Shown: in pieces, positions 47,305-59,278 of the stretch | Layout: every line of letters starts with the position of its first letter | Numbering within the stretch: the stretch's first letter is position 1 | Assembly: GCA_033060915.1 (NCBI GenBank) | Contig: CM065383.1 | Location: 18,466,001-18,530,000, forward strand | From: Euryodendron excelsum | Lineage: Eukaryota; Streptophyta; Magnoliopsida; Ericales; Pentaphylacaceae | DNA: 64,000 nucleotides | Direction of reading: 5' to 3' | Notes under the pieces: generated by a model | The model's input: only the letters and a program-made list of their open reading frames with translations | What the model was told of the DNA's origin: nothing | The model's database searches: none | Made by a program: the position numbers and the translations under genes

Positions 47305-49472
47305 TGTTGACTCAAGGTTAATTCCCATATTGATTTTGATGATAACTAAATCTCGTGTTATTTTACTAATAAATCTACTTAGTGTGCAGATTAACAAAGT
47401 TCATAATTTAGACTTAAAGTTCAATCTTAAGTCTAATGCATGTCAAAGAAAATGCACAACAAATTCAAGATCAAGCAATGAATTCCAAGAGCTATGCAAT
47501 GAACCAAACAGAGGATTGACGCCTATCTCTACTTCAAACAAATGTTCTACATTCGAAGAGATTGAAGGTGTTCAAATGAAGCTTCTATCAAAGTATGCAT
47601 AGACTCAGTAAATTCGATTTGCACTCAAGATAGAACGAGGACTTCATCAGTTGAGGAGGTGCAATGTTCAGTTAAAGAAGATTTGATTGTGGAGATGTTG
47701 TAAATGCCAAAAGAAGATCTCATCAAGAATGCAAAGATCAGTTGAAGAGCAATTGATTGTTGAAGAGATTGAAAATGCTCAAGAGATGACTTTATCTAGT
47801 ATGCAAAGATCAATTCAAGATAATATGATTAAAGTTGCTGAGAAAGAAGACTCACAATGATTGTCTGATCTCTACATGGAATCCAAGTGAAGAATTCTTC
47901 TACAATGTAAAGAGTCAATGAAGACTAGATGTATGAAGAGATTTCATCAAGCCTGCAAAAGTCTCATTAATATGATTTTAAAGAAGAAAGAAGAATTGCT
48001 AGCAAAGAGAAGAAATCAGAAATGAAGCATTGTGAAGCTCTACATAATTGAGGAAGCTTGGCATTGAAGAAGATGTTCTACAATGAAAGAAGAAAGCTTT
48101 GCAAATGAAGAAGAAAAGATGAACATTGATCTAATGAAACTCTGACAGTTTGAGAGTCAAGAGAAGATCAATATCCAATGATTGATTCAATCCAAATTGA
48201 ATAGAAGTTAACTTTGATGAGTTAAAGAGACTTGATTGATCATCATACCCCAAAGAAATACTCCTTGAAGATTTTATATCAGTGTTGAGATGAGCTAGAT
48301 CATTAGAAGTCATAAAGTAGATATTTGGATAATGAGGGGACTCATGGAAATGAGGAGTCGCCTCTTGATCACAAAAGCAAAAGGCTTGAAGAAAAAATGA
48401 ATAATGAGTGGACTCATGAAAAATGAAGAATCGCCTCTTGATCACAGAAGCAAAAAGCCTGGAGACCAAATAGATAATGAGTGGACTCATTGTAATGAAG
48501 AGTCGCCTCATGGAGACAAACGCAAAGGCCTGAAGATGACTTGATCAATGAGCGGACACATGAAGACGAAGAGTCGCCTCATGACAACAAAAGTAAAAGG
48601 CTGAAGATCGAATGAACAAAGAGTGGACTCCTGAAAATGAAGAGTCGCCTAATGACAGCAGAAACCAAAGATGTAAAGACAAAATGAACAAGGAGTCGCC
48701 TCATTGATATGAAGAGCGGACTCATGAAATCAGTGAACAACATCTGGTAAATGCAGAAGCAGAAAGTGTCGACTCCACAAACCTGGAGCCGACTCCTTGG
48801 ATATAACGGCTATTTTTCTTAACGTTATAATGGACTGGACGTGCATTAATGATATCTAACAACCTCTAACGGTTGGAATCAATACAGGGGTTTATATATA
48901 AGCTTCCAGCTGTATTTATACAAGTGATAGAAGACAAAAACGAAATCAAACTGACTGATTCACTAAAAACCCTGAATATTCTTCCTGTCTTCATCTGTGA
49001 GCTTTGATTGTAAAATCTACTCTTGCTAGAGAGTGTGTTAGTTACTTGTATATTTTTATACACTTGTAATTGAGAGTTTGAGAATTCTCTTGTGAAAGCA
49101 AAACTCTTGTAAGTTTGAGTGGAGCTTGGACAAAACCACTTGGAGATTGAAGAGCTCGGTGAGGAGTTCTTGTGTATAGTGAGCTGAGCATTTTGTCAAT
49201 CAGCAGCCCATTTATAATAGATGATTACATAGTGGAAGAAGATTTCAAGGAGGTCTTAGGGTGAGGACGTAGGCCACGGGCTGTGGTTGAACCTCGGTAA
49301 ATCTGTGTGTTCTTTTTTATGCTCTGTTTTGTTTCCTTTCTCTGAGTATATTGTATTGCATATAGATTAATCATTGTTACATTGCTTAGATTAATTTTAA
49401 TTAATCTTAATTGTTATTAATCTTCGAAAAACCCAATTCACCCTCCCTCTTGGGTTGCCTATTGGACCAATA
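47305..49472 (+). repeat. 5' LTR of the SIRE-type element
   Basis: 2168 bp, TGTTGACTC to CCAATA (the last base pair is TA instead of CA, probably a mutation). A TATA box is at 48891-48900 and a 72-bp tandem repeat at 48331-48690. The partner begins at 62055 and matches base for base over most of its visible length with scattered substitutions. Confidence 0.9.
48331..48700 (+). repeat. ~72-bp tandem repeats in the SIRE LTR
   Basis: About five units begin AATGAGTGGACTC at 48331, 48403, 48476, 48547 and 48618. Each has a second half with GAGTCGCCTC. The same array occurs in the 3' LTR from about 63100. The half-units GAGTGGACTC and GAGTCGCCTC are related imperfect palindromes. Confidence 0.8.
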
Positions 49473-49474
49473 AT

Positions 49475-49486
49475 TGGCATTAGATC
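49475..49486 (+). promoter_or_regulatory. Primer-binding site
   Basis: TGGCATTAGATC directly after the LTR corresponds to the TGGTATCAGAGC of copia elements, complementary to initiator methionine tRNA, with three differences. Confidence 0.7.
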
Positions 49487-49587
49487 TAGTATTCCTGTTT
49501 TAAGGCTTAACATCTTAGGAATAGATCCATAGCAACCAATTTCGGAAGCTCTCTTGGTGAGGGTCAATCTACAAATAGACCACCTAT

Positions 49588-51115
49588 GTTTAATGACACC
49601 AATTACAATTATTGAAAAAATAGAATGAGAATCTACATTCAATCGGTAGATTATGAACTATGGAGAGTTATTGTAAATGGTCCTACAACTCCTACCTCTA
49701 GAATAGAACAAATAATTGTCCCTAAACCAAAATCTAAGTGGGATGAAGATGATCTGAAAATGCTACAATCTAATGCTAAAGCTATGAATATTTTGTATTG
49801 TGCACTTGATCTCAATAAATTTAATCGTATTTCCACTTGTGAATCAGCTAAGGAAATATGAGATAGATTAGAGGTCACACATGAAGGTACCAATCAAGTT
49901 AAAGAATCTAAAATCAATATATTGGTACATAATTATGAATTGTTCAAAATGAAACATGATGAATCTATCACTGAAATGTTCACTAGGTTCACCGACATTA
50001 TTAATGGTTTAAAATATCTTGGAAATGTGTATCCTAACAGTGAGCAAGTAAGGAAGATTCTAAAGTCTTTGCCAAAGGCTTGGAAGGCCAAGGTCACAGT
50101 AATCCAAGAAACAAAGGATCTCAACACCCTACCACTGGAAGAACTCTTGGGCTCTCTAATGACACATGAGCTCATACAAAAATAACATGCCCAAGAGGAT
50201 GAAGAAAAGAAGAAAAGGGTAGTTGCATTCCAATCCAACTGTCAAGATGATGAATCAGCAAGTGAGGAGAATGAAGATGAAATTGCTCTCATCACTCGAA
50301 AATTTAGGAGATTCAGAAAGAAGAAATGGATGGGTGAAAAGAAGCATGAAACCAAGGGAGAACCTAACAAGGAACCTAACATAACATGCTATGAATGTAA
50401 GAAGCCTAGTCACATGAAGGCAGAATGTCCTCTGCTCAGAAAGAAAGGAAAGAGATATCAAGGAAAGAAGGTCATGGCAGCCATGACATGGAGTGATGAT
50501 GAAGAATCAAGCTCCGAAGAAAAAACTGAACCACAGGAAGTGGCTAACCTATGTCTCATGGCTCATAAAGATGATAGTGAGGTATCTAATTCTTCCCAAT
50601 TTACTTTTAATGAATTATAAGATTCTTTTGATGACTTACTTTGTGAATTTAGAAAATTGAGAATTAAAAATGGACTTCTTAAGAAGATGATTTCTACTCT
50701 TACTGTTGAAAATGAGAATTTGCAAAAGGAAAATAAAGTTTTGAAAAATGAAGTCTGTATCTTAAAAGATAAGGTTAAGAAAAATTATCTTCAAAAGGAC
50801 CTTTCAAAAGAAAATCACATTTTGCTTGATAAGGTTAAAAACTTGGAAACAAGTCTTCGTAGATGTGTAAATGGAAAAGAAAAACTGGATGCAATTTTAG
50901 GAAAACAAAACTGTTCACTTGACAAAGCTGGCCTTGGTTTTCATCCATTTAAAAGGAAGAAATTTTCAAAAGGTAGATTTAGAACTTCAACTGGAAAAAC
51001 ACAGATATCATGCTTTTATTGTCATAAAAGGGGACATATTGCTAGTAAATGTTTTGCTTTACAAAAATCAAATGTTCCTAGCAATGCATGGGTCTCTAAA
51101 AAACCATGAGGACTA
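49588..51115 (+). pseudogene. SIRE gag with two zinc knuckles
   Basis: The frame starts around ATG 49588 and is broken by stops near 49615, 49859, 50183, 50618 and 51107. Visible parts: the gag N-terminal helices with a WRVI motif (49625-49860), LPKAWKAKVTVIQE and a segment ending MTHELIQ (to 50185), a first CCHC knuckle CYECKKPSHMKAEC (about 50386-50427), an acidic stretch, and a coiled coil (50657-50900). A second CCHC knuckle, CFYCHKRGHIASKC, lies at about 51012-51053. Two knuckles separated by a long coiled coil are characteristic of SIRE-type gag. Confidence 0.85.
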
Positions 51116-51165
51116 ATCCCCAAGGACCCAAGATGATTTGGGTACCTAAGGTCAGATAAACCCTT

Positions 51166-51630
51166 TTGCAGGTTTGCTTTCAAGCCAAATCCAAGAAAGA
51201 CCATTGGTACTTAGATAGTGGATACTCAAGGCATATGACGGGAGATGAAGCTCAATTCACTTCTTTCTCACCAAAGGATGGAGGTCTTGTCACATTTGGT
51301 GACAATAGTAAAGCGAAGATTATCAATATAGGTAGTATTGGTAAGAATTCCTTTACCTCTATCGAAAATGTATTACTTGTTAAGGGACTCAAACACAATC
51401 TCTTGAGCATTAGTCAACTTTGTGAGAAAGGATGCAAGGTTGTATTTGAATCCTCTAAATGTGATGTAATTGACATGAATAATAACAAGACAATCCTCAC
51501 TGGACATAGACAAGGCAATATTTATGTTTTCAATCTTAATGATTTATCTTCATGCAAAATAGAATGTCTTGCTGCTATGAATAGTGATGAAAGTTGGTTG
51601 TGCATAGAAGACTTGGTCACATTAATATGA
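51166..51630 (+). pseudogene. SIRE protease and pre-integrase start
   Basis: The protease block reads WYLDSGYSRHMTGD. The active-site Asp-Ser-Gly is kept, while the usual following Cys is Tyr. It continues with VTFGDNSKAKI and the segment ending LLSISQLCEKGCKVVF. The frame ends at 51630. The pre-integrase continues in another frame from about 51594, so one frameshift lies here. Confidence 0.85.
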
Positions 51631-52407
51631 GCATACTTTCAAAAGTTTCTAAAAATGATTTGGTCAAAGGTCTTCCAAAGATAAAATTTGACAAAGACAG
51701 AATTTGTAATACTTGTCAATTAGGAAAGCAAAGTCGAATTTCTTTCAAATCCTTAAATATGCTCACTACCTCTAGGCCACTTCAACTATTGCATATGGAC
51801 TTACTTGGACTAACAAGGACTTTGAGTCTTGGTGGTAAACAATATGCACTTGTTATTGTTGATGATTATTCTAGATTTTCATGGACATTCTTTTTAGCTC
51901 ATAAGGATGAGACAATTATTTTCTTTACAAAATTTTGTAGAAAAGTCCAAAATGAAAAAGGATTTTCAGTTACTTTTATTAAGACTGATCATGGAAGGGA
52001 ATTCGATTGTAAACCTTTTGAAATGTTTTGTGATGAAAATGGTTTTGATCACAATTTCTCAATTCCTAGAACTCCTCAACAAAATGGGATTGTTGAGAGG
52101 AAAAACAAAGTTTTAGAAGAAATGGCTAGAACCATGCTTTGTGAAAATAGTTTATCAAAATACCTTTGGGTTGAAGTTGTTAACACAGCTTGTTATGTTT
52201 TAAATCGAATTTTATTTAGAAAGTTTTTGAACAACGCCCCCTGTGAACTTTGGAAAGAAAAGAAATCAAATGTCTCATACTTTAAAGTTTTTGGATGTAA
52301 ATGCTTTGTATTGAATAACAATAAAGACAACCTCGGCAAATTTGATGTTAAATCCGACGATAGTGTATTTCTTGGCTATTCAACACATAGCAAGGCTTAT
52401 AGAGTCT
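51594..52407 (+). pseudogene. SIRE integrase, interrupted by the solo LTR
   Basis: The zinc-binding region HRRLGH with a CNTCQLGK pair comes first, followed by the DDE core. Its residues are Asp in HMDLLGL, Asp in IKTDHGREF and Glu in QNGIVERKN, at normal spacing, and all three catalytic residues are kept. GYSTHSKAYRV at the end is the conserved post-integrase phrase. The frame runs into the giant solo LTR at 52408, and its continuation is at 57401. Confidence 0.9.
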
Positions 52408-52930
52408 TGTAAGCACCCCATTTTTGACCGCTCGGCAGTCTACACTCCGTCCAGATTTGTTTTCAAGTCATTGTGGGCATATTCCAATCGAAACCAATTC
52501 TCTAGGTTCAAATTCCGTCTTTCCATCGCTTCGCGGGCTTGTCAGGCCCAAATGGAGGCAAAATGACCAAAATGCCCTTAGGGGTATTGTCCTTTCCTTT
52601 CCAATTCCAATCCCTCTCTCAAGACAGTTTATTCCTCGAGACGGTCCGAGTAGCGAAACTACTCACAAAACCGTTAGAGTAGTGGAAATACTCACAAAAC
52701 CGTTAGAGTAGCGAAATACTCACAAATAGGTCGATATAGGGAATTGGCAACAAATCCCTGTGTCACGACGATCGCCGTTAGAGTGGCGAAAACACTCAAA
52801 ACCCAGGTCAACACCAGTGTTTGTTAGCCCGCTTCGGTGAAAAGTGACCAAACTACCCTTAGGACCTTTTCCGAGACTTTCCGGTCAAGATGACCATTTT
52901 GCCCCTAAGCATCCGAATGCCCCGGGAACC

Positions 52931-53410
52931 ACACCGGCTCTGGGTATCAAACCGATAACCTCCTAAGACTACTTTTTATAGTATTCTCAATCTTTCTTTA
53001 CCTTTCTGGATCATTCCGAGTCAGTTCCGGCCAACCCAGTACAAAATGGCCGTTTTGCCCCTGGAGGGCCAGTCTCCTTCTTCGACCACACCGGCTCTAG
53101 GTATCAAACCGGTAACCTCCTGAGACTACTTTTTATAGTATTCTCAATCTTCCTTTACCTTTCCGGATTATTCCGAGTCAGTTCCGTCCAACCCAGTACA
53201 AAATGGCCGTTTTGCCCCTAGAGGGCCGATCTCCTTCTTCGACCACACCGGCTCTGGGTATCAAACCGGTAATGACTCGAGAATACTTTTTATAGTGTTC
53301 TCAACCTTCCTTTACCTTTCCGAACCATTCCGAGTCAGTTCTGGCCAACTCGGTGTAAAATGACCGTTTTGCCCCTGGTAGGCCGGTTTCCTTTTCCGAT
53401 CACGCCGGCT
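52931..53410 (+). repeat. 157-bp tandem repeat specific to giant LTR copy 2
   Basis: The phrase ACACCGGCTCTGGGTATCAA recurs at 52931, 53088 and 53245 (157 bp apart), then in diverged form at about 53401. Copy 1 has a single unit near 17377. Each unit ends with GCCGTTTTGCCCCT. Confidence 0.85.
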
Positions 53411-53888
53411 CCGCAAATCAAACTGGCAACCTCTGGAAACATTTTGAATAATGTTTCCAGATCCCAAGTCTTCTTTCGGGACAGTCCGAGTCTGTCCCGG
53501 CAGTTTTCTGGTCCGATTAACCGTTTTGCCCTTAAAGGCCCGGTCAACCTTTCCGACCCACCTTATCTTCATTTTTCAAGTCAAATACCTCCAGGACACT
53601 ATTTTAAGTGTTCCTACTCCTTTCCGGCCTTCCGGGTCATTCTCGACTCCTCCAAATCATTCCCGGACTTTCCGGAGTCACTCCTAGTGAAGCCAGGCTA
53701 AAAGTTGCATGGTAGTCACTAGTACAGGCACCCAAATCTAGTCAAAGATATGTTGCTTGCCGACTTTAAACCTTTCCTAAATGGCTGGTGCCACTACAGC
53801 CAGAAAATGGCCTAGCGCCACTCCTAGTGGCGCCAGTGTAAAGTTTGCCCTGGCGCCACTGCAACAGGCGCCAGGTTCGTCCAACCTC

Positions 53889-53896
53889 TATAAATA
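53889..53896 (+). promoter_or_regulatory. TATA box of giant LTR copy 2
   Basis: TATAAATA in CCTCTATAAATACAGAGC, at the position equivalent to 17831 in copy 1. Confidence 0.65.
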
Positions 53897-54509
53897 CAGA
53901 GCTTTGTTCAACGTGAAAAGGGTCTGCAAACTTAACCTAAAAATTTTATATTTCGATATACAGAGCTCGAGCATTTCCTAAACCCTAGCCTCTCTAGGTT
54001 TTCCAAACCCTAGCCACTATACACAGACCCTAGCCTCCTATACACTTATACACTCCCCCATACACTCATACACTAGCATTCAACCATCCTTTGAAGACTT
54101 GAAGAGCTGCCATCCAAAGCTTGAAGACAACTCTTGAAGACTGGAGGTGAAGATCAAGACAAAGACCAAAGACCGAAGACAGCGCGACGCGCAAAATAAA
54201 GAAGACATACGGTAGGCTTTCTCTTTAATTTTCTGTACTTCCCCCTTTCTCTTCTCTCTCCAACCCACTTGGGTTTTCTCTATTTTAATCCCCCATCTCT
54301 TTCCCCCCCTTTCTTTGCATGCTTGAAACAAGGGGACTTCCGGTCCATGTGTAGGATTGGACTATTGGAGAGTCACCGTGTCGGGGGCTTTCTTCTAGTC
54401 TAACCAAAGACCACGTGGGTCCGGCCCCCTTGATTATGTGGTGAAGCTTTAACCTTGTATGTTCACGACCCCAAATTGCATTGTGCATATCATAGTCTTG
54501 CATCTTCCA

Positions 54510-56880
54510 AAAACCGTTTTCAAAATCGTTTTTCAAATCGTTTTCAAACTTGTTTTCAAAATTGCATCAAAATCTCTTTTTCAAAAACTTGTTTTCAAAA
54601 CCATAATTCTAGAGTGATTCTAGCCTTTCCATGGCTAGGGTTGCTTTAGGAAAGTGTTACGTTAAAAGTGAACTTTTTGGTCTATATTTTCAAATCTTAT
54701 TGTTTTCCAAAACCACTTTCTTAAAATGGTTATAACCCTCTTATGGCTAAAATCGCTTTAGGAAAGTAAGACTTTTTCATATTTTCCAAAAACTCTCTCT
54801 TTTCATAAATCTCTTCCTAAAAATCTTCTTTTTCAACATACTTTCCTAAAGCTTTCCTCTCCAAAATTGTTTTCAAAAACTCTCTTCCAAAATCTATTTT
54901 TCAAAACTCTCTTTTTCAACTCTTCTCCAAAATCTTTTCCTCAAAGTTCACTTTCTAAAAACAGTCCCTAAATTCACCTTCCTAAAAACTCTCTCCAACA
55001 ATCTCTTCCAAAAATATTTCTAAAAAACTCTCTTTCCAAAATCTTCCTTCTAGAAATTCCCCTTTAGGATTTTTCTTCTAAAATCTACGTCTCCAAAAAC
55101 ATGTTTTCCAAAAACTCCCTCTCTTTAAAATCTCTTTCCAAAAACTCTCTTCAAATTTACTTTCCAAAAAATTTTCCCTCTAGAAACTCCTCCCTAGGAT
55201 TCCCTTCTAGAAAACTTTCGTTTCCAAAAACGCACTTTCCAAAAACTCTTTCCTTAGAGCCCAAGTCAAGCCTTAGAGCCCACAATTAGGAAACCCTAAT
55301 TTTCTTTCCAAAAACATGATTTTCAAACTTTACCCCAAACCTAGGTTTCCAAAATCTCTTGTTTTCACATCCAAACTATACATGTTTCCAAAACCTCTTT
55401 TCTACGTCAAAACTATAATTTCCCCAACCTAGGGTTTCTAGAATCTCCTTTTCCAAATCCTTGCTAAATCCTACCTTCCCTTTAGGAAACCGAATCAAAT
55501 CTCCCCGTTTAGGAAACTAGATCCCGTCCTCCGTTTTTGGAAACAAAATCAAATCTTTTCTTTTAGAGACCAAATCCAATCCCTTCCAAATCCAAATCTT
55601 TCCTAATTCAAATCCTTCCTAAACTTCCACTTTCCCAAACCTTAAGTTTCCAAAAACTTGAACATAAAAATCTTTCCTAATTCAACCTTTTCCTAATTCT
55701 ACCTTCTTTTCAAATCTTAACTTTTCAAACCTAAGTTTTCAAACTTTTCCTAAACTCAAACCTTTCCTAATTTCAAGTTTTTCTAAAATTCAAACTCTAA
55801 AACTTTCTAAATCTTAAACTTTCTAAATTTCAAATCTTTCTAAAATCAAAACTTTCTAAATTTGAAACTTTCTCAAGTTAAATCTTTCTAAACTTCCAAA
55901 CTTTCTAAATTCTAAACTTTCCAAAACTTCAACATCTTCCTAAATCTAAGGCTTTTATAAATTTTTAACTTTCTTAATTCAAACATTTCCTAAATTGAAA
56001 ACTTTCTTTTTTCAAACCTTTCCTAAAACGAAACTTTCTTATTTTCAAAACTTCCTTGTTTTCAAAGCTTTCCAAATTCAAAACTTCCCTTTTTCAAAAC
56101 ATTTCTAAATTCAAAACTTTCCGATTTTCAAAACTTTCCTAATTTGGGAACTTTCCTAATCTTAAAACCTTTCCTTTTTCGAAAACTTTCTATACTCGAA
56201 ACTTTCCAATTTCAAAACTTTCCTAAATTTGAAAACTTTCTTAAACCTAAAACTTTCCTAATTCAAAACTTTTCAAAAATGGAACTTTCCTAATTCGAAA
56301 CTTTCTTAAATCAGACTTTTCCTAATTTAAACATTTCCTAAATCCAATTTTTCCTAATCTCCTAAAACTTCCAAGTCAAGTTGAATCTTTCCTAAGTCTC
56401 TTTCCTAAGTCTAGGTTTCCTAAAACCAAGTCTTTCAAAATCAATCTTTCCAAAGCAAGTCCAATTTTCTCAATTCTAATTTCCAATCTCCTCTTCTAAT
56501 TTTAAATCAAATTCAATTTCCAATTCAATTTCCTTCTTCAATCCACTCTTCTATTTTCAATCGGACTCCGGTCCGAACTACGACTGACCTGATTTCCCCA
56601 AAGGGATGCGTAGGCAACCTTCATAGGTGTGGTCACAACACTTTTCAAACCTTCAATTCCACCCTCATGGGTGCGGTCTCCACATCTTTTAAATCTCAAA
56701 TTCCAATCTATTTTCAAAATTTCAATTTCAAAATTTCTATTTTCTATTTTCAAATTTTCAAACTTTCCAATTTCAATTCTGTCTCTTCAAATCGCTTTTC
56801 AAATCAAATTAACTTCTTTTCAAATCTCTTTTTTAAATCAATTCTCTTTCCTTACACTTGCATCCCATGCATCATGTTAA
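54510..56880 (+). repeat. Low-complexity C/T/A tract (copy 2)
   Basis: Same type of degenerate CTTTCCTAAA / TTTTCAAAA array as in copy 1, again poor in G. It is about 2.3 kb long. ORFs within it are only translations of the repeat. Confidence 0.8.
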
Positions 56881-57400
56881 TTTTCAAGCATTGTTTTTCA
56901 AAGTAGATAGGATTGAACTATAGTTAGTCGAAGACTCTCATAGGTGAATATAGGGTAGATTGACATGTAGGTACCGAAAGGGCGGGGTAGGGTGAGAGCT
57001 TAGTGCGTCTTCCCTACACGTAACCAACCTCCGAACTTAGGATCACTGATTTCAAAGACCAAAATAGAGTTATTTTTCAAAAAGGGCTAAATGTTTTCTA
57101 AAGGTTGCCAAACAACCTGTTTTCTTAAAAACCCTCTCTTGAGGAGATATTTTCAAATCGTTTTTCAAAAAACCCTAAGTGTAGTCTTCGGATTATTCTT
57201 AGTTTTTAGGTGGCCTAACTCACCTTAATCAAGTTAGGTGGCGACTCCAAATCTTTTTTAAAAGCCCTTTATTCAAACCCATTTTTCAATTCAAACCTAG
57301 TCGCACTCATTCTTCTAAGAGGGTGAGTTCTAACGAGAGAGTACAGTATTTTTCCAGCTTGTGTGAGTATTCCTCGAGTGCGAAAAATCTGAGCGCGACA

Positions 57401-58541
57401 AGTCTTTAATAAGACGACTCTAGTGGTTGAAGAATCAGTCCATATTACTTTTGATGAACTTAACTCTTTTTCGAAGAATGTTGAAAGTAATGATACAGAT
57501 GAGCTAGAACCTGCATTGGAAAAGATGGACATCCAACCAAGCTCAAATGAGGAACCACAAAATGAAAGAGAATTACAAGGAGTTCCTACCAGCCAACAAG
57601 AAATTAATGAAGGACTACCTAAAGAATGGAAGTTTGTGCACAACCATCCTACGGAACAAATCCTAGGTGATCCTTCACAAGGTGTAAGAACTAGATCTTC
57701 TATCAAAAATATATGTAATCATCTTGCATTCTTATCTCAAATAGAGCCTAAGTGTTTTAATGATGCTGAACATGATGAATTTTGGATAAATGCAATGCAA
57801 GAGAAATTGAACCAATTTGAAAGGAATGAGGTATGACACCTTGTTCCTAGACCTAATGATCATCCAGTTATTAGAACTAAATGGGTATTTAGAAACAAAA
57901 TGGATAAATGTGGAATTGTCGTGAGGAACAAGGCAAGACTTATTGCTCAAGGTTATAGTCAAGAGGAAGGCATTGATTTTGATGAAACCTATGCTCCTGT
58001 AGCTAGACTAGAAGCCATTAGATTGTTACTTGCTTTTTCTTGTTTTAAAGATTTTAAATTGTATCAAATGGATGTGAAAAGTGCATTTCTAAATAGTCTT
58101 ATCACTGAAAAAGTTTTCGTTGAACAACCACCTGGTTTTGAAGATCCAAAACTTCTTGACTATGTTTTCGAACTCACAAAAGCATTGTATGGTTTGAAGC
58201 AAGCCCCAAGGGCTTGGTATGAAAGATTGAGTAAGTTTGTGATTGAAAAGGTTTTTTCTACAAGAAAAATAGATACAACTCTTTTTATTAAAATAAAAAA
58301 TAATGATATGCTTATAGTACAAATTTATGTAGATGATATTATATTCGGTGCTACTAATGAATCGCTTTGCGAAGAATTTGCTAAGTGTATGCAGGGAGAA
58401 TTCGAGATGAGCATGATGGGAGAGCTCAACTACTTTCTCGGACTTCAAATCAAGCAATCAAAGGAAGGCATCTTTATCAACCAAGCTAAGTACATCAAGG
58501 ACTTAATAAAAAATTTGGCATGGAAGATGCAAAGCCTATAA
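57401..58541 (+). pseudogene. SIRE post-integrase linker and reverse transcriptase
   Basis: The part directly after the solo LTR reads NKTTLVVEESVHITFDEL, completing the phrase interrupted at 52407. An acidic linker follows. RT begins with WVFRNKMDKCG, then ARLIAQGYSQEEGIDFDETY, MDVKSAFLNS, ALYGLKQAPRAWYERL and the catalytic box YVDDIIFG, which is intact. A stop lies at about 57834. The domain continues out of frame into RNase H near 58520. Confidence 0.9.
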
Positions 58542-59278
58542 GTACTCCAATGAGTACTACAACTAAATTGGATAGTGATGAGAAAGGTAAGTCAGTAGAT
58601 ACTAAGTTTTATAGAAGCATGATAGGCTCTCTATTATATCTAACTGCTAGTAGACCTGACAAAATGTTTAGTGTTTGCTTATGTGCTCGCTTTCAATCTA
58701 ATCCTAAAGAATCTCATGTGATTGCTGTAAAAAGGATTTTTCTTTATTTTAAGCACACACCAAATCTTGGATCTTGGATTATGGTATTCAAGAAATACAT
58801 GTTTTAATCTAAATGCTTACATTGACGTTGACTATGCGGGGAGTAGAGTTGATAGGAAGAGTACAAGTGGCTCTTGCCAACTCCTAGGCAATTTGATTGT
58901 ATCTTGGTATAGCAAGAAACAAAATTTAGTTGCTCTCTCCACAGCTGAAGCTAAATATGTAGCAGTTGGGAGTTGTTGTGCACAAGTGTTGTGGATCAAA
59001 CAACAATTGAAAGATTATGGAATCTTGTTTGATCATATTCCTATTAAATATGATAATACTAGTGCAATAAACTTAACTAAAAATCCTATTCAACACTCTC
59101 GCACAAAACACATTGAAATCAGATATCACTTTATACGTGACCATGTACAAAAAGGTGATATATAACTTGATTTTGTGTGCACTGATATGCAATTAGCTGA
59201 TATCTTTACTAAACCATTAAGTGAAGATCGTTTTTGTATGATTAGAAGAGAATTAGGAATGAGTGATTCTTTATCTTA
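58520..59278 (+). pseudogene. SIRE RNase H
   Basis: The frame starts with the segment KPISTPMSTTTKLD, then YRSMIGSLLYLTASRPD. After a frameshift near 58790 it gives DVDYAGSRVDRKSTSG, LSTAEAKYVA and KYDNTSAINL, which carry the acidic active-site residues of RNase H. A stop at 59163 precedes the last block ADIFTKPLSEDRF. Degenerate but clear. Confidence 0.88.

Larger units (their letters stand above)
52408..57400 (+). mobile_element. Giant solo LTR, copy 2 (5.0 kb), nested in SIRE pol
   Basis: It begins TGTAAGCACCCC and ends GAGCGCGACA. The flanks are AGTCT at 52403-52407 and 57401-57405, a perfect 5-bp duplication. It aligns along its length with 16457-20967, including the AGTAGCGAAA repeats (52650-52720), the TATA box at 53889 and the C/T/A tract. 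The conserved block CTACGACTGACCTGATT (near 56578), GGTGGCGACTCC (57237-57248) and the terminal CACTCATTCTTCT block also align. It is about 480 bp longer, largely through extra copies of a 157-bp repeat. No coding capacity is seen. Identical architecture in two unrelated hosts confirms the element's limits. Confidence 0.88.

Noticed and set aside
47249..47602. 117-codon ORF at the SIRE 5' LTR
   Set aside because: It crosses the LTR boundary and is only partly open at the same place in the 3' LTR, so it is a chance ORF.
54080..54331. Lys-rich ORF on the minus strand in giant LTR copy 2
   Set aside because: The equivalent region of copy 1 has a different reading and no conserved protein, so it is not coding.
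58089..58457. Minus-strand ORF over the SIRE RT
   Set aside because: It is the complement of the RT domain, whose + strand reading has all RT motifs.
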